DNA from: Flectonema sp. DT1601
Taxonomy: Eukaryota; Euglenozoa; Diplonemea; Diplonemida; Diplonemidae
Assembly: GCA_964019425.1 (NCBI GenBank)
Contig: OZ025805.1
Coordinates: 468,501 to 532,500, forward strand
Reading direction: 5' to 3'
DNA: 64,000 nucleotides
This document shows positions 11,222 to 19,977 of the stretch, in pieces (the first letter of the stretch is position 1; every line of letters begins with the position of its first letter). The notes under the pieces are model-generated. The model ran no database searches. It was not told the DNA's origin and saw nothing but the letters and a program-made list of their open reading frames with translations. The position numbers and the translations under genes are program-made.

Positions 11222-11708
11222 ATGCAAGTTTTTGTGACGTGTCCTGATTGGGGACTCCCCGCAGTGACAGTGACGGCTGGTGCTGATTCGGTTGTGATCG
11301 ACGTGTTGACGGAGGCTGCTGAGGAGTGGGATGTGGATCCGGAGGAAGTTGAACTCTCGTTTGCTGGTGATACCCTTTGCGAAACTGATCGGCTGGCAGA
11401 TCATGGAGTGGTTGCAGACAGCGAGTTTGAAATGGCGAAGAAGCAGTTTAGGATATTCGGTAAAAGCTGGTTTGTTGATGATGCAAAACGGGAAAAGCTG
11501 CTTCTTTGGATGAGAGACCACATTACGGAGTATTTATGTCTGGACACTCGGACATTCACAGAAGATGGTTGCCTCACTGTTGACAGTAGGCTGCTTCCTT
11601 CAAATGCCAAACAGATTGCTTTCCGCAATTCAAATTCCAACAGCACAGACATGTCATCAGTTACCACTATCGGAAATAAGTTCTTATATGGCTGTTCCCA
11701 AATCACTT

Positions 11709-12404
11709 GGGTAACGAAACTCGGATAGCGCGCCTCCTCGTGGTGTTACCTGGATGCACCTTGTGTGTAACTAGAGTGCTGACGTATTGTTGTTGTTGCT
11801 GTGTATTCTTTTACCCCCGTTTTATATTCCGGTAGCCTAACCTTTAAAAAAAAAGGACAACATAGCAGAAGGTCAGGTGATCCGGCCCGGGATACTCAGG
11901 CACCCAGAGCTCACAGGGGCCACCGGGTTTTTATTTTTTCCTTAGTGGCATGATTTCCCTTTACCCCCATTTCCTTCAAACTTCCCCCGTTTAGTCTTTT
12001 CACGCATGGGGGGATTATAAGTTCAGGTCGCCTGAAATGTATTAACAGTATCAGCCCCGCGAGTTACTCGGGGAGCTCCCATGCAATGTGTGGAGAAAGA
12101 GGCCATCCCTCCCCCTACCTCTCTGCTTTACTACGTCGTTTTTTGTGTGTGGCATTTCTTTTCCTATATTCTTTTCTTTTCAATCTTGTTCCTTCACACG
12201 CGGTTGTTCGAGCGGTTGTGAACCACCTTGGGTCTCTTACGGTCTCCAAGCTACTGTTGTGCGAAGAAACAAATCTGTTGGTGCGGTGGCCTTCCGACGC
12301 CACCTGGACCGCAACTCGTTCACAGTGCCCTACCCGGTTCTCCACCGGACCGCCTGAGCGACGGGATCCATGGGATTCAAACCCCTAAACACTGGTTAAT
12401 TTTT
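11709..12404 (+). mobile_element. Short non-autonomous retroelement, copy 2, full length
   Basis: 696 bp, flanked by a perfect 20-bp duplication tggctgttcccaaatcactt (11689-11708 and 12405-12424). It begins gggtaacgaaactcggatag, as does copy 4, and ends aaacactggttaatttttt. A T-rich 3' tail of variable length, the 20-bp duplication and 5'-truncated relatives indicate target-primed reverse transcription. No reverse transcriptase is encoded. GGGATTCAAACCCC near the 3' end loosely resembles a tRNA T-arm (Pol III B box), but the position is odd and the match weak. It is probably mobilised by a LINE such as the one at 14031. Confidence 0.88.
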
Positions 12405-12574
12405 TGGCTGTTCCCAAATCACTTCTCTTGACCTTTCAAGTCTTAGTAGTGTCACCACTATTGGCGATTGTTTGTTGTCTTTCTGTTCACAAGTCACTGC
12501 TCTTGATCTTTCAGGTCTTAGTAGTGTCACTACTATAGGAAATGATTACTTGTATTCCTATTCAGGAGTCACTT

Positions 12575-13270
12575 GGGTAAGGAAACTCGGATAGCGCGCC
12601 TCCTCGCGGTGTTACCTGGAGAGTGCTGACGTATTGTTGTTGCTGTGTATTCTTTTACCCCCGTTTTATTTTCCAGTCGCCTAACCTTTAAAAAAAAAAA
12701 AAAGGACTACATAGCAGAAGGTCAGGTGATCCGGCCCGGGATACTCAGGCACCCAGAGCTCACAGGGGCCACCGGGTTTTTATTTTTTCCTTAGTGGCAT
12801 GATTTCCCTTTACCCCCATTTCCTTCAAACTTCCCCCGTTTAGTCTTTTCACGCATGGGGGGATTATAAGTTCAGGTCGCCTGAAATGTATTAACAGTAT
12901 CAGCCCCGCGAGTTACTCGGGGAGCTCCCATGCAATGTGTGGAGAAAGAGGCCATCCCTCCCCCTACCTCTCTGCTTTACTACGTCGTTTTTTGTGTGTG
13001 GCATTTCTTTTCTTATATTCTTTTCTTTTCAATCTTGTTCCTTCACACGCGGTTGTTCGAGCAGTTGTGAACCACCTTGGGTCTCTTACGGTCTCCAAGC
13101 TACTGTTGTGCGAAGAAACAAATCTGTTGGTGCGGTGGCCTTCCGACGCCACCTGGACCGCAACTCGTTCACAGTGCCCTACCCGGTTCTCCATCGGACC
13201 GCCTGAGCGACGGGATCCATGGGATTCAAACCCCTAAACACTAGTTAATTTTTTTTTTTTTTTTTTTTTT
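12575..13270 (+). mobile_element. Short non-autonomous retroelement, copy 3, full length
   Basis: Same ends as copy 2 (gggtaaggaaactcgg ... aaacactagttaattt), about 695 bp including a long T tail of about 24. Internally it lacks a short segment near its 5' end relative to copies 2 and 4. The left flank (ttcctattcaggagtcactt, 12555-12574) and right flank (ttcctgtgaacaaatcactt, 13270-13289) are both at the standard LRR position but differ at several bases. This is not a clean duplication; recombination between two insertions would explain it. Confidence 0.85.
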
Positions 13271-13535
13271 TCCTGTGAACAAATCACTTCTCTTGACCTT
13301 TCAGGTCTTACTAGTGTCACCGCTATTGGTGATTGCTTTCTCAGTAAATGCGACTCTCTTGAATATATCCAGCTTCCTGTGCAGCTGCCTGAAAGTAATA
13401 GCGCTCTCTTTGAGGAGTCTATGAAAGCAGCGATTGATCATTTAGGATAAAGTGGTGAATTGATTCTTAAAGTTTTGTTTTTTGTTATTTTTGTTTTATT
13501 AATTACTTGACCTTCGTGTACATTCCGACTGAAAT

Positions 13536-13910
13536 ATGAAAACACTGGTTAATTTTTCTAGTGTCAACGCTATTAGAAATGCTTTTTTGTGGGACTGTTC
13601 ACAAATTACTTCTCTTGACCTTTCAGGTCTTTCTAATGTCACCGATATTGGAGGTAAATTCTTATATCATTGTTCAAGGATCACTTCTGTTGACTTTTCG
13701 AGTTTAAGTAGTGTTACTGTTATTGGAGATGAGTTTTTGTTTTCCTGTAAACAAATCACTTCTCTCGACCTTTCAAATCTTAGTAGTGTCACCACTATTG
13801 GTGATCGCTTTATCAGTAAATGCGACTCTCTTGAATCTGTCCAGCTTCCTGAAAGTAATAGCGCTCTCTTTGAGGAGTCTGTTAAAGCAGCGATTGATCA
13901 TTCAGGATAA
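13536..13910 (+). pseudogene. LRR-family fragment with C-terminal cap
   Basis: About four LRRs and the cap (VQLPESNSALFEESVKAAIDHSG, stop TAA 13908-13910). It lacks the ubiquitin-like domain and linker. The upstream junction is an 18-bp retroelement tail (13540-13557) glued to LRR DNA, preceded by the 3' flank of another family gene. An ATG in that tail happens to be in frame with the LRRs, so a short LRR-only protein is conceivable, but this looks like a mosaic fragment. Confidence 0.7.
13540..13557 (+). mobile_element. Ultra-short retroelement tail at a mosaic junction
   Basis: aaacactggttaattttt is the terminal 18 bp of the short element. To its left is the 3' flank of an LRR gene (ccgactgaaatatgaa); to its right is LRR-coding DNA at a different repeat phase from the usual target. 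There is no target duplication. Either an extreme 5' truncation with loss of flank, or a recombination scar. Confidence 0.6.
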
Positions 13911-13935
13911 ACCCCTAAACACTGGTTAATTTTTT
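13911..13935 (+). mobile_element. Ultra-short retroelement tail after an LRR stop codon
   Basis: acccctaaacactggttaat plus Ts: the last ~25 bp of the short element, joined on the left directly to the stop codon of an LRR fragment. The right flank (tgattgttcagaaatcactt, 13936-13955) is exactly the standard target 20-mer. The left copy of the target is absent, so the 5' junction formed elsewhere, as by template jumping or deletion. Confidence 0.65.
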
Positions 13936-14030
13936 TGATTGTTCAGAAATCACTTCTCTTGACCTTTCAGGTGTCATTAGTGTAACTACTGTTGGAAGTG
14001 GCTTCTTGTCTTTCTGTTCCCAAATCACTT

Positions 14031-16835
14031 GGGCAATACGGCTACCGGAAGGGGAGATCTACGCTCGACCTCAGCTGGAAGATAGCACTAGACGTGGAAC
14101 ACGCAACTCTCTACGGAGAAGAGGTTGCAGGAGTGACCACGGACTTCAGGAAGTGTTTCGACCTGATCCCGCACGACATCCTCCTGAAATTAGTGAAGGA
14201 ATTGGGCCTCGGTGATAAGATCCTGAGAACTGTGACGGATGTCTACCGGCGACTCAGAAGGAGATTCAAGTTCCCGAGCGGCGTCGGAGAAGAATTTGCC
14301 ACCACCAACGGAATACTGCAAGGATGCCCGCTCAGCGTGGTGCTCTTCAATGCGCTGAGCTCGATACTCAGCAAAGCAATCGAGAGGGAAGCCGATGTGA
14401 CGCCCGGATCATATGCGGACGACCTGACGTTGTTTGGATCACGAACGAAGCTACAAGAAGGCGTAGAAGTCGTTGCGGAGTTCTGCACCCTGACCGGACA
14501 AGAACTCGCACCTCAGAAGTGCAAGTGGTTCTCGAACAGAGACCAGGGCCAGACCAACATCACAATGGGACTGGACTTCGATGACAGTGTCGATATCGTG
14601 GGATGCCACCTCAGTATGAAAGGAACCACCAAGCAGATGGGGAGGATCACGGAAGAAGTGCTCGATAGAGCGAGGCGAATCCGGTTACTTCCGCTCAGAT
14701 ACCAAGCGAAGGAACAGATAGCTGCAGCTAGTGTCATGCCCAAGGCGCTCTTCGGAACGGCACTGTACGATCCCGATGCGACGCGACTCGGACTGCTGAG
14801 AAGAGCAATGGCAACGGGGATTTTCCGCAAACTTGGAGGGAAAAGAACTAAGATGTCGCACACCATGGGCCTAACGCTACTCTGCAAGGGACATTGTGTG
14901 GATCCCGCGACGTACATTAGGTACAACAGACTCCTTGCACTCACCAGAATGCTACCGAAGCTAACTGAGAAGATACGCAGGGTATGGGAACACCTGCAAG
15001 AGCACACTGAAGCGACGAGAGGACCAGTCGGCCTCGCCCTGAGTACTCTGAAGGAACTTGGATGGGAATGGTCAACTTTCTCGGTCTTCGAAGGTCCGGG
15101 AGGGACGACCGAACACGGAAGGCTGGATGCGGGGCGCTGGCGGCACGATGTCAGAGAGGCGTGCAGGCGTTTCACCTGGAACAAAACAATTGCGGAAACG
15201 AGACGGGTAAACCTGAGAGGTATTGAAGCGGGCATCGACCGGAAAGAGACCCTGAAGGTCCTGAAGGAAGGAAAGGGCGACCCCTACCTGCGCGGAGTAG
15301 TGAAGCACTGCCTCCTGGACAACGTGTACACTGGCTCGATGAAGGCGGGAAACAAGAACTGCGCGCACTGCGAGGAGGTTGACGACGTAGAGAGGACGGA
15401 GACCCTCGAGCACGTGAACTGGGATTGCAGAGCTTATGACACAATCCGACAGGAATATCCGCAAGTGATGCTACAAGTTCGATGCGATTGGCCCAATTGC
15501 CTGAGGCTACTCGGCATCAAGCCCGACAATGTGGAACTGCCGGCGGGGCTCACCGGAGACCTACAACGAATGTTCGCACGGATCAGGCTCCGCAGGGACG
15601 ACTACCAACAACTGGAGGAGAGACGGCTGACGGTTGTGGAATACGCTGGGAACAAGGAACCGGAAGTAGTTATGCGATACAACAACAAACTGGAAAAGTA
15701 CATGCCAGTATACACCCAATGGCCCGAAGCCCTTGGATTGACCTTGTACTTGGCGCTTGCGAGCTACCTGAGGGAATTGAAGTGGCCTCGACAGCCAGAC
15801 GGGGTCGGAGTCACCTTCCTGGAATTAGCGATCGACTTCGAAGCGTATGCGGGGGTTGACATACCGACCACAGTCCACGAAGGCCACGTAGCGAAGTGCA
15901 CCAAAGACAGAGCCGCCGGGAAGAAAGCTGACGTCATGTGTGGACTGATGCTAAGATTGAACTTGGTTCACAAGCATTTAGAAGGCGAGGAACAAAGAAC
16001 CTTTCCCGACTACTGCGTAGGAAGCAACAAAGCCTTACGTCCACTAGGAGCCCCGGTACTGAAAGGTTTGAAGAAACGACCAGCTTTTCTGATGGGAGAC
16101 GAAACAGTAGACACAATTCGGAGGACGGTCCAGGAGGCGAACGACGGAAAAGCTGACAAAATCAGATTCGGCTTCGAGACTGAGTGCAGGCACTCGAACG
16201 AGAGGGAAGGGAGAGCGGAGAAATGGATAACCGCGGCACGACTTTTCCCATCAAAGGAAAAAGACGTACAGCTGAGGAGGGAGCTCTGCGAGCGAGGACC
16301 GACACGCCCGCCACCCGAGGTCGTCAAGAGACCGGGCATCGCGGAGGGACGAGGAACGATGAACTCGACGTGCTACGGACACTTCAAGAAGAAATGCAAT
16401 AGTTGTCGACGGGCCGGAAACACCATCTACCAGTGCTGCCACAACCATCACACTCTGGGGGATGAAGATGGACAAATACCGATATGGGACTTTTGCAGCA
16501 AACACAAGCTTACTCCATGTGCAGTCTGCATAGTGATCGGCAGAGGATCTGAGCAATGTTGCAGAAACAGCCACCACCGATGCCGTCACCACGAGATGGC
16601 TCCCTGCAACGACTGCAAGCGGAATCCGGATCCGGAACAACGGACTGCCACGAAATGCTGCAACAAAAAACATCACGGGCCAATTATAAGGACGTTGACG
16701 AGGAGGGCGAAGCAGCCGACGAAGCATGATATGCAAACCAGCACATCGCTTCTAAAATTAGGTTTCACCAAACAAATGAAACCGAAAGCAGAGGAAACCC
16801 CGGAAAGGGAACCACAGGACAAGGGGTTAACTTAG
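14031..16835 (+). CDS. Reverse transcriptase of LINE, N-terminally truncated, with Cys/His-rich C-terminus
   Basis: About 934 residues remain in one open frame. RT motifs: GYRKGRST, then the catalytic strand VTTDFRKCFD (14136-14165), GILQGCPLSVVLFNAL (about 14310) and YADDLTLFG (about 14412), the last carrying the palm Asp pair. Further on, CAHC...LEHVNWDC (about 15360-15430) is the CCHC knuckle usual downstream of LINE RTs. A PD-x11-D stretch (about 15797-15835, QPDGVGVTFLELAIDFE) could be a restriction-like endonuclease core, unproven. The last ~120 residues (16365-16690) hold three modules of the form H-x5-C-x2-C-x(8-13)-CC-x3-HH, probably zinc-binding. No APE endonuclease is seen in what remains. 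The frame starts within LRR DNA only by chance. Confidence 0.88.
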   Translation, partial: GQYGYRKGRSTLDLSWKIALDVEHATLYGEEVAGVTTDFRKCFDLIPHDILLKLVKELGLGDKILRTVTDVYRRLRRRFKFPSGVGEEFATTNGILQGCPLSVVLFNALSSILSKAIEREADVTPGSYADDLTLFGSRTKLQEGVEVVAEFCTLTGQELAPQKCKWFSNRDQGQTNITMGLDFDDSVDIVGCHLSMKGTTKQMGRITEEVLDRARRIRLLPLRYQAKEQIAAASVMPKALFGTALYDPDATRLGLLRRAMATGIFRKLGGKRTKMSHTMGLTLLCKGHCVDPATYIRYNRLLALTRMLPKLTEKIRRVWEHLQEHTEATRGPVGLALSTLKELGWEWSTFSVFEGPGGTTEHGRLDAGRWRHDVREACRRFTWNKTIAETRRVNLRGIEAGIDRKETLKVLKEGKGDPYLRGVVKHCLLDNVYTGSMKAGNKNCAHCEEVDDVERTETLEHVNWDCRAYDTIRQEYPQVMLQVRCDWPNCLRLLGIKPDNVELPAGLTGDLQRMFARIRLRRDDYQQLEERRLTVVEYAGNKEPEVVMRYNNKLEKYMPVYTQWPEALGLTLYLALASYLRELKWPRQPDGVGVTFLELAIDFEAYAGVDIPTTVHEGHVAKCTKDRAAGKKADVMCGLMLRLNLVHKHLEGEEQRTFPDYCVGSNKALRPLGAPVLKGLKKRPAFLMGDETVDTIRRTVQEANDGKADKIRFGFETECRHSNEREGRAEKWITAARLFPSKEKDVQLRRELCERGPTRPPPEVVKRPGIAEGRGTMNSTCYGHFKKKCNSCRRAGNTIYQCCHNHHTLGDEDGQIPIWDFCSKHKLTPCAVCIVIGRGSEQCCRNSHHRCRHHEMAPCNDCKRNPDPEQRTATKCCNKKHHGPIIRTLTRRAKQPTKHDMQTSTSLLKLGFTKQMKPKAEETPEREPQDKGLT

Positions 16836-16909
16836 GTTGGCCGAACCAGTGCCTCGTCATCTCACCGTGCTAGCAAGCCTGAATGACAGCACTCAAAATG
16901 GTACATATA
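14031..16909 (+). mobile_element. LINE-type (non-LTR) retrotransposon, 5' truncated, in LRR target
   Basis: 2879 bp bounded by a perfect 20-bp target-site duplication. The left edge falls inside the reverse transcriptase (first element residues GQYGYRKGRST), so the 5' UTR, any N-terminal domain and the first RT blocks are missing: classic 5' truncation. The right end is a 74-bp 3' UTR after the stop at 16835, ending ...caaaatggtacatata without a long A or T tail. The element is clearly richer in G+C than its surroundings. It sits in exactly the same LRR position as the short elements, which suggests shared target recognition, although the two 3' ends are not evidently similar. Confidence 0.92.
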
Positions 16910-17144
16910 TTTCTGTTCCCAAATCACTTCTCTTGACCTTTCAGGTTTAAGTAGTGTCACTATTATTGGTGATTATTTTTTACTTTCCTGTTCAGGAGTC
17001 ACTTCTCTGGACCTTTCAAGTTTAAGTAGTGTTACGAGAATAGGGAATAATTTCCTCAGTAAATGCGATTCTCTTGAATCTGTCCAGCTTCCTGAAAGTA
17101 ATGGCGCTGTTTTTGAGAAGCCTTTGAAGGCAGTGATTAGCTGA

Positions 17145-17507
17145 ACCATATCTATTGTTCTCTTTATGAGTTCCTGATCTCACCCACCCTTCCCCACTTC
17201 CCAGAACTGTACAGATACTTCTTTGTTGTGGATTTCTGACTTGTTTAATCTGAACTCTTAATTATAAACCATATTTCTTTATCAGGTGTACCCAGTAATG
17301 GAAATGCTTTTAGTGTAGAGATTTTGATGCTCCTAATTAACTTTTTTATGAGAAGTGTTACAGCAACCTGAAAATAAAATATGAAATTAGATTAGAAGAG
17401 GGAAGCTGTGAAACACATTTGTGAACTACTTTTGTACACATTCTTTACACAGCAGCCATAAATTAACATCCCACAGCAAATAATAACTCAACAAACTAAA
17501 AAAAACA
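17145..17507. other. LRR-gene flank blocks
   Basis: 17131-17300 duplicates 6477-6650 and 32815-32990 (ctgatctcacccacccttcc, gaactgtacagatacttc). 17305-17435 duplicates 1636-1765 (agtgtagagattttgatgct). 17440-17507 is a shortened copy of the conserved upstream leader of the Ubl-LRR genes. No separate gene. Confidence 0.65.
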
Positions 17508-18434
17508 ATGCAAGTTTTTGTGACGTGTCCTGATTGGGGACTCCCCGCAGTGACAGTGACGGCTGGTGCTGATTCCGTTGTGAGCGACGTGTTGACGGCG
17601 GCGGCTGGGGAGTGGGATGTCGATCCGGTGGAAGTTGAACTCTCATTTGCTGGTGATACCCTTTGCGAAACTGATCGGCTGGCAGATCATGGAGTGGTTG
17701 CAAACAGCGAGTTTGAAATGGCGAAGAAGCAGTTTAGGATATTCGGTAAATGCTGGTTTGTTGATGATGCAAAACGGGAGAAGCTGCTTCTTTGGATGAG
17801 AGACCACATTACGGAGTACTTATGTCTGGACACTCGGACATTCACAGAAGATGGTTGCCTCACTGTTAACATTGACCTGCTTCCTTCATATGCCAAACAG
17901 GTTGCTTTCCGCAATTCAAATTCCAACAGCACAGCCATGTCATCAGTTACCACTATCGGAGATAAGTTTTTGTCTTACTCTTCAGAAATCACTTCTCTTG
18001 ACCTTTCAGGTCTTAGTAGTGTCACTACTGTTGGAAGTGATTTCTTGCATTCCTGTTCACAAATCGCTTCCCTTGACCTTTCAGGTCTCAGTGGTGTCAC
18101 TACTATCGGAGATAAGTTCTTGTATCGCTGTTTACAAATCACTTCTCTTGACCTTTCAGGTCTTAGTAGTGTCACCACTATTGGGAAAGGTTTTTTGTCT
18201 TACTGTTCAGGAATCACTGCTCTTGACGTTTCAGGTTTCAGTAGTGTCACTACTATTGGAAGTGACTTCTTGTGTTATTGTTCTGGGATCACTTCTCTTG
18301 ACCTTTCAGGTCTTAGTAGTGTCACTACTATTGGGAAATATTTGTTGTATTGTTCAGGTGTCCCTCCAGAATCTGTCCAGCTGCCCATGAAAAATTACGC
18401 TCTCTTTGAAGAATTGGTTAAAGCTCAAGTATAG
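17508..18434 (+). CDS. Ubl-LRR family protein with altered C-terminus
   Basis: 308 residues: ubiquitin-like domain, linker (here LTVNIDLLPSYAKQ) and about six LRRs, then a shortened cap (ESVQLPMKNYALFEELVKAQV) instead of the usual one. A remnant of the usual 3' end (agtctgtgaaagcagtgatt) follows at 18481-18505, out of the coding frame, so the cap region has been damaged or remodelled. No introns. Otherwise an apparently functional member. Confidence 0.82.
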   Translation: MQVFVTCPDWGLPAVTVTAGADSVVSDVLTAAAGEWDVDPVEVELSFAGDTLCETDRLADHGVVANSEFEMAKKQFRIFGKCWFVDDAKREKLLLWMRDHITEYLCLDTRTFTEDGCLTVNIDLLPSYAKQVAFRNSNSNSTAMSSVTTIGDKFLSYSSEITSLDLSGLSSVTTVGSDFLHSCSQIASLDLSGLSGVTTIGDKFLYRCLQITSLDLSGLSSVTTIGKGFLSYCSGITALDVSGFSSVTTIGSDFLCYCSGITSLDLSGLSSVTTIGKYLLYCSGVPPESVQLPMKNYALFEELVKAQV

Positions 18435-18987
18435 TGGGTGAATGTGATGCTCTTGAATGCGAGAATTGGAAGTTGTTTCCTCAGTCTGTGAAAGCAGTGA
18501 TTGATCATAAAGGATAAAAGTGTACTAAACAATTGATTGAAGATAGCTGAACTGAAATGAATGGTCTTTAAGGATACAGTAGTTTATGGCCTGTTCGATT
18601 CGCTGACTTCATGTACTTATACAATATTTATAAAAAAAACGTACCAGTCACATAAAAAAAAGAAACAAACAAATCAAAATAAGATTAAACAGTATTTAAA
18701 GGAATCAATGCGAAAACACTTCGATAGCCTGGACTTAGTTAGAATTAGTTTTAGCCAGTTTCCAAGTTACATTTATTTATTTTCTTTTTTTAAATAGCAG
18801 TTCAAATTTACAGCCTTAAAAAAAACTGTGACGGCATCATGTCTACCGAATATGTGATGTTTTTTTTTTAGCGAATTTTTCAAATTTTTGCTTTATATTT
18901 AATTATGATTTTATGTTTCCACTCCCCTTTCCCAAACAGGTATTCAGTTTCTCAATAAAAAAACAATGTGAGTTGTGGAAGTATTTG
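18435..18987. other. Intergenic before MIT gene
   Basis: AT-rich. The start contains the decayed LRR cap remnant. 18900-18938 has a pyrimidine-rich stretch ending cccctttcccaaacag, a good acceptor-like site 50 bases before the MIT-protein start. No gene seen. Confidence 0.55.
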
Positions 18988-19977
18988 ATGACAATTATAT
19001 CTGAACGTGGACTTCCTGCTGCTCGATCTGCAGCGAGGGAAGCCATAGAATTCGATAAGAAAGGATTTATGGGTAAGGCTATGAATAAGTACATTGAAAC
19101 TGTTGACATGCTGTTTATTCTTAGAGGTGAAGAAGAGACCAAACAAGACGCTTCCGATATTGTAGAGATGATTGGAATTTATCTGGCGAGGGTTGATGAA
19201 ATATTACGAAACGCACCTCTAAAACAATCGATCTCCACACCAACCACAATTGTAACTTCTGCAACGTTATCTCCGACAGTCTTGTCGGTCACTCCGTTGC
19301 TTTCTTGCAATCCAGTTCAATCCCTGGTCAAGCCGTTAATTTCACCATTAATCTCTCCGTTATTAGTTAGTACTCCTCAGACTACTCCGAGAAGCTGTCT
19401 CAGATTTGTTCAATCACATGAAGTAGATCCACTTGCAGTAGCAGTTCATCCTCTCTTTGCACTCGGACAACCAGAAATCTTGTGGGTGTCTCCAGTTAGA
19501 AAGAGAGGTAGAAATATGAAACGTCTACTGGGGAGATCTCGAATTGAAAAGAGATGTACTGCTCTTACGCCAACAGCTATTTTTACAGGAAAAGACAAAC
19601 GTCTAACTCGCTGTGTACCTCTCAGTGAAATATCCGAAGTAATCATCGGTGGTGATATGTGGATTGGTGTACGAGTTCCATCGCAGTATGATTTTCTATT
19701 TATGCCGACAAACGGAGATGTTCCGACAAAGATCTCTTCCCTCGCGTCTATCCTAACAGAGCTTTGCTCTGCTCACGGATATTCATTAAAAATTATTCAT
19801 TGTGATCAACTCAATCTGAATGAGTTGAAGATGAACAGACCGAGAGGATGGGAACAACCTCCATTTTTAAAAATTCCTGTTGGAAAAATTTCCACCACGC
19901 CATCATCAGGAAGGAGAAACGCTGTGGCCGTACCGTATGAAGATGAGGATGAATGTGATGCTGAAGACCTGTTGTGA
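18988..19977 (+). CDS. MIT-domain protein
   Basis: 329 residues from ATG 18988. An in-frame ATG at 18913 is less likely because an acceptor-like tract ending in AG at 18938 lies between. Residues about 8-70 (ARSAAREAIEFDKKG, AMNKYIETVDMLF, ...EEETKQDASDIVEMIGIYLARVDEI) have the three-helix pattern of MIT domains, which bind ESCRT-III tails or microtubule-linked trafficking factors. The middle is Ser/Thr/Pro-rich and disordered. The C-terminal half (VHPLFALGQPEILWVSPVRKRG, IIGGDMWIGVRVPSQYDFLFMP) looks folded but I do not recognise it. It ends with an acidic tail (EDEDECDAEDLL). A role in endosomal or ESCRT-linked trafficking is inference. Confidence 0.65.
   Translation: MTIISERGLPAARSAAREAIEFDKKGFMGKAMNKYIETVDMLFILRGEEETKQDASDIVEMIGIYLARVDEILRNAPLKQSISTPTTIVTSATLSPTVLSVTPLLSCNPVQSLVKPLISPLISPLLVSTPQTTPRSCLRFVQSHEVDPLAVAVHPLFALGQPEILWVSPVRKRGRNMKRLLGRSRIEKRCTALTPTAIFTGKDKRLTRCVPLSEISEVIIGGDMWIGVRVPSQYDFLFMPTNGDVPTKISSLASILTELCSAHGYSLKIIHCDQLNLNELKMNRPRGWEQPPFLKIPVGKISTTPSSGRRNAVAVPYEDEDECDAEDLL

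Larger units (their letters stand above)
11222..13450 (+). pseudogene. Ubl-LRR family gene split by two short-retroelement insertions
   Basis: Three coding blocks are separated by two elements. 11222-11708 encodes the ubiquitin-like domain, linker and first LRR. 12405-12574 encodes about two LRRs. 13271-13450 encodes the last LRR and the C-terminal cap (a repeated QLP stretch, then PESNSALFEESMKAAIDHLG). The first block runs into the element and stops at 11728, so the product of the present locus would be a Ubl plus linker of about 168 residues. Flanks of the second element do not match each other as a target duplication should, so the downstream part may come from another family member by recombination. 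Confidence 0.8.
13936..17144 (+). pseudogene. LRR-family fragment interrupted by a LINE
   Basis: LRR DNA at 13936-14030 and 16910-17144 flanks the LINE and belongs to one reading frame: the left part ends ...FLSFCSQIT and the right part carries two more LRRs and a variant cap (VQLPESNGAVFEKPLKAVIS, stop TGA 17142-17144). The 20-bp duplication tttctgttcccaaatcactt (14011-14030, 16910-16929) shows the LINE landed in an otherwise continuous LRR array. The 5' end with Ubl and linker is missing. The same variant cap (KPLKAVIS) occurs at 32830. Confidence 0.78.

Noticed and set aside
12361-12404. tRNA gene at the 3' end of the short element (GGGATTCAAACCCC)
   Set aside because: Only a T-arm-like piece; no acceptor, D or anticodon arm could be folded around it.
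14513-15235. Minus-strand 240-codon frame in the LINE
   Set aside because: Shadow of the GC-rich RT frame.
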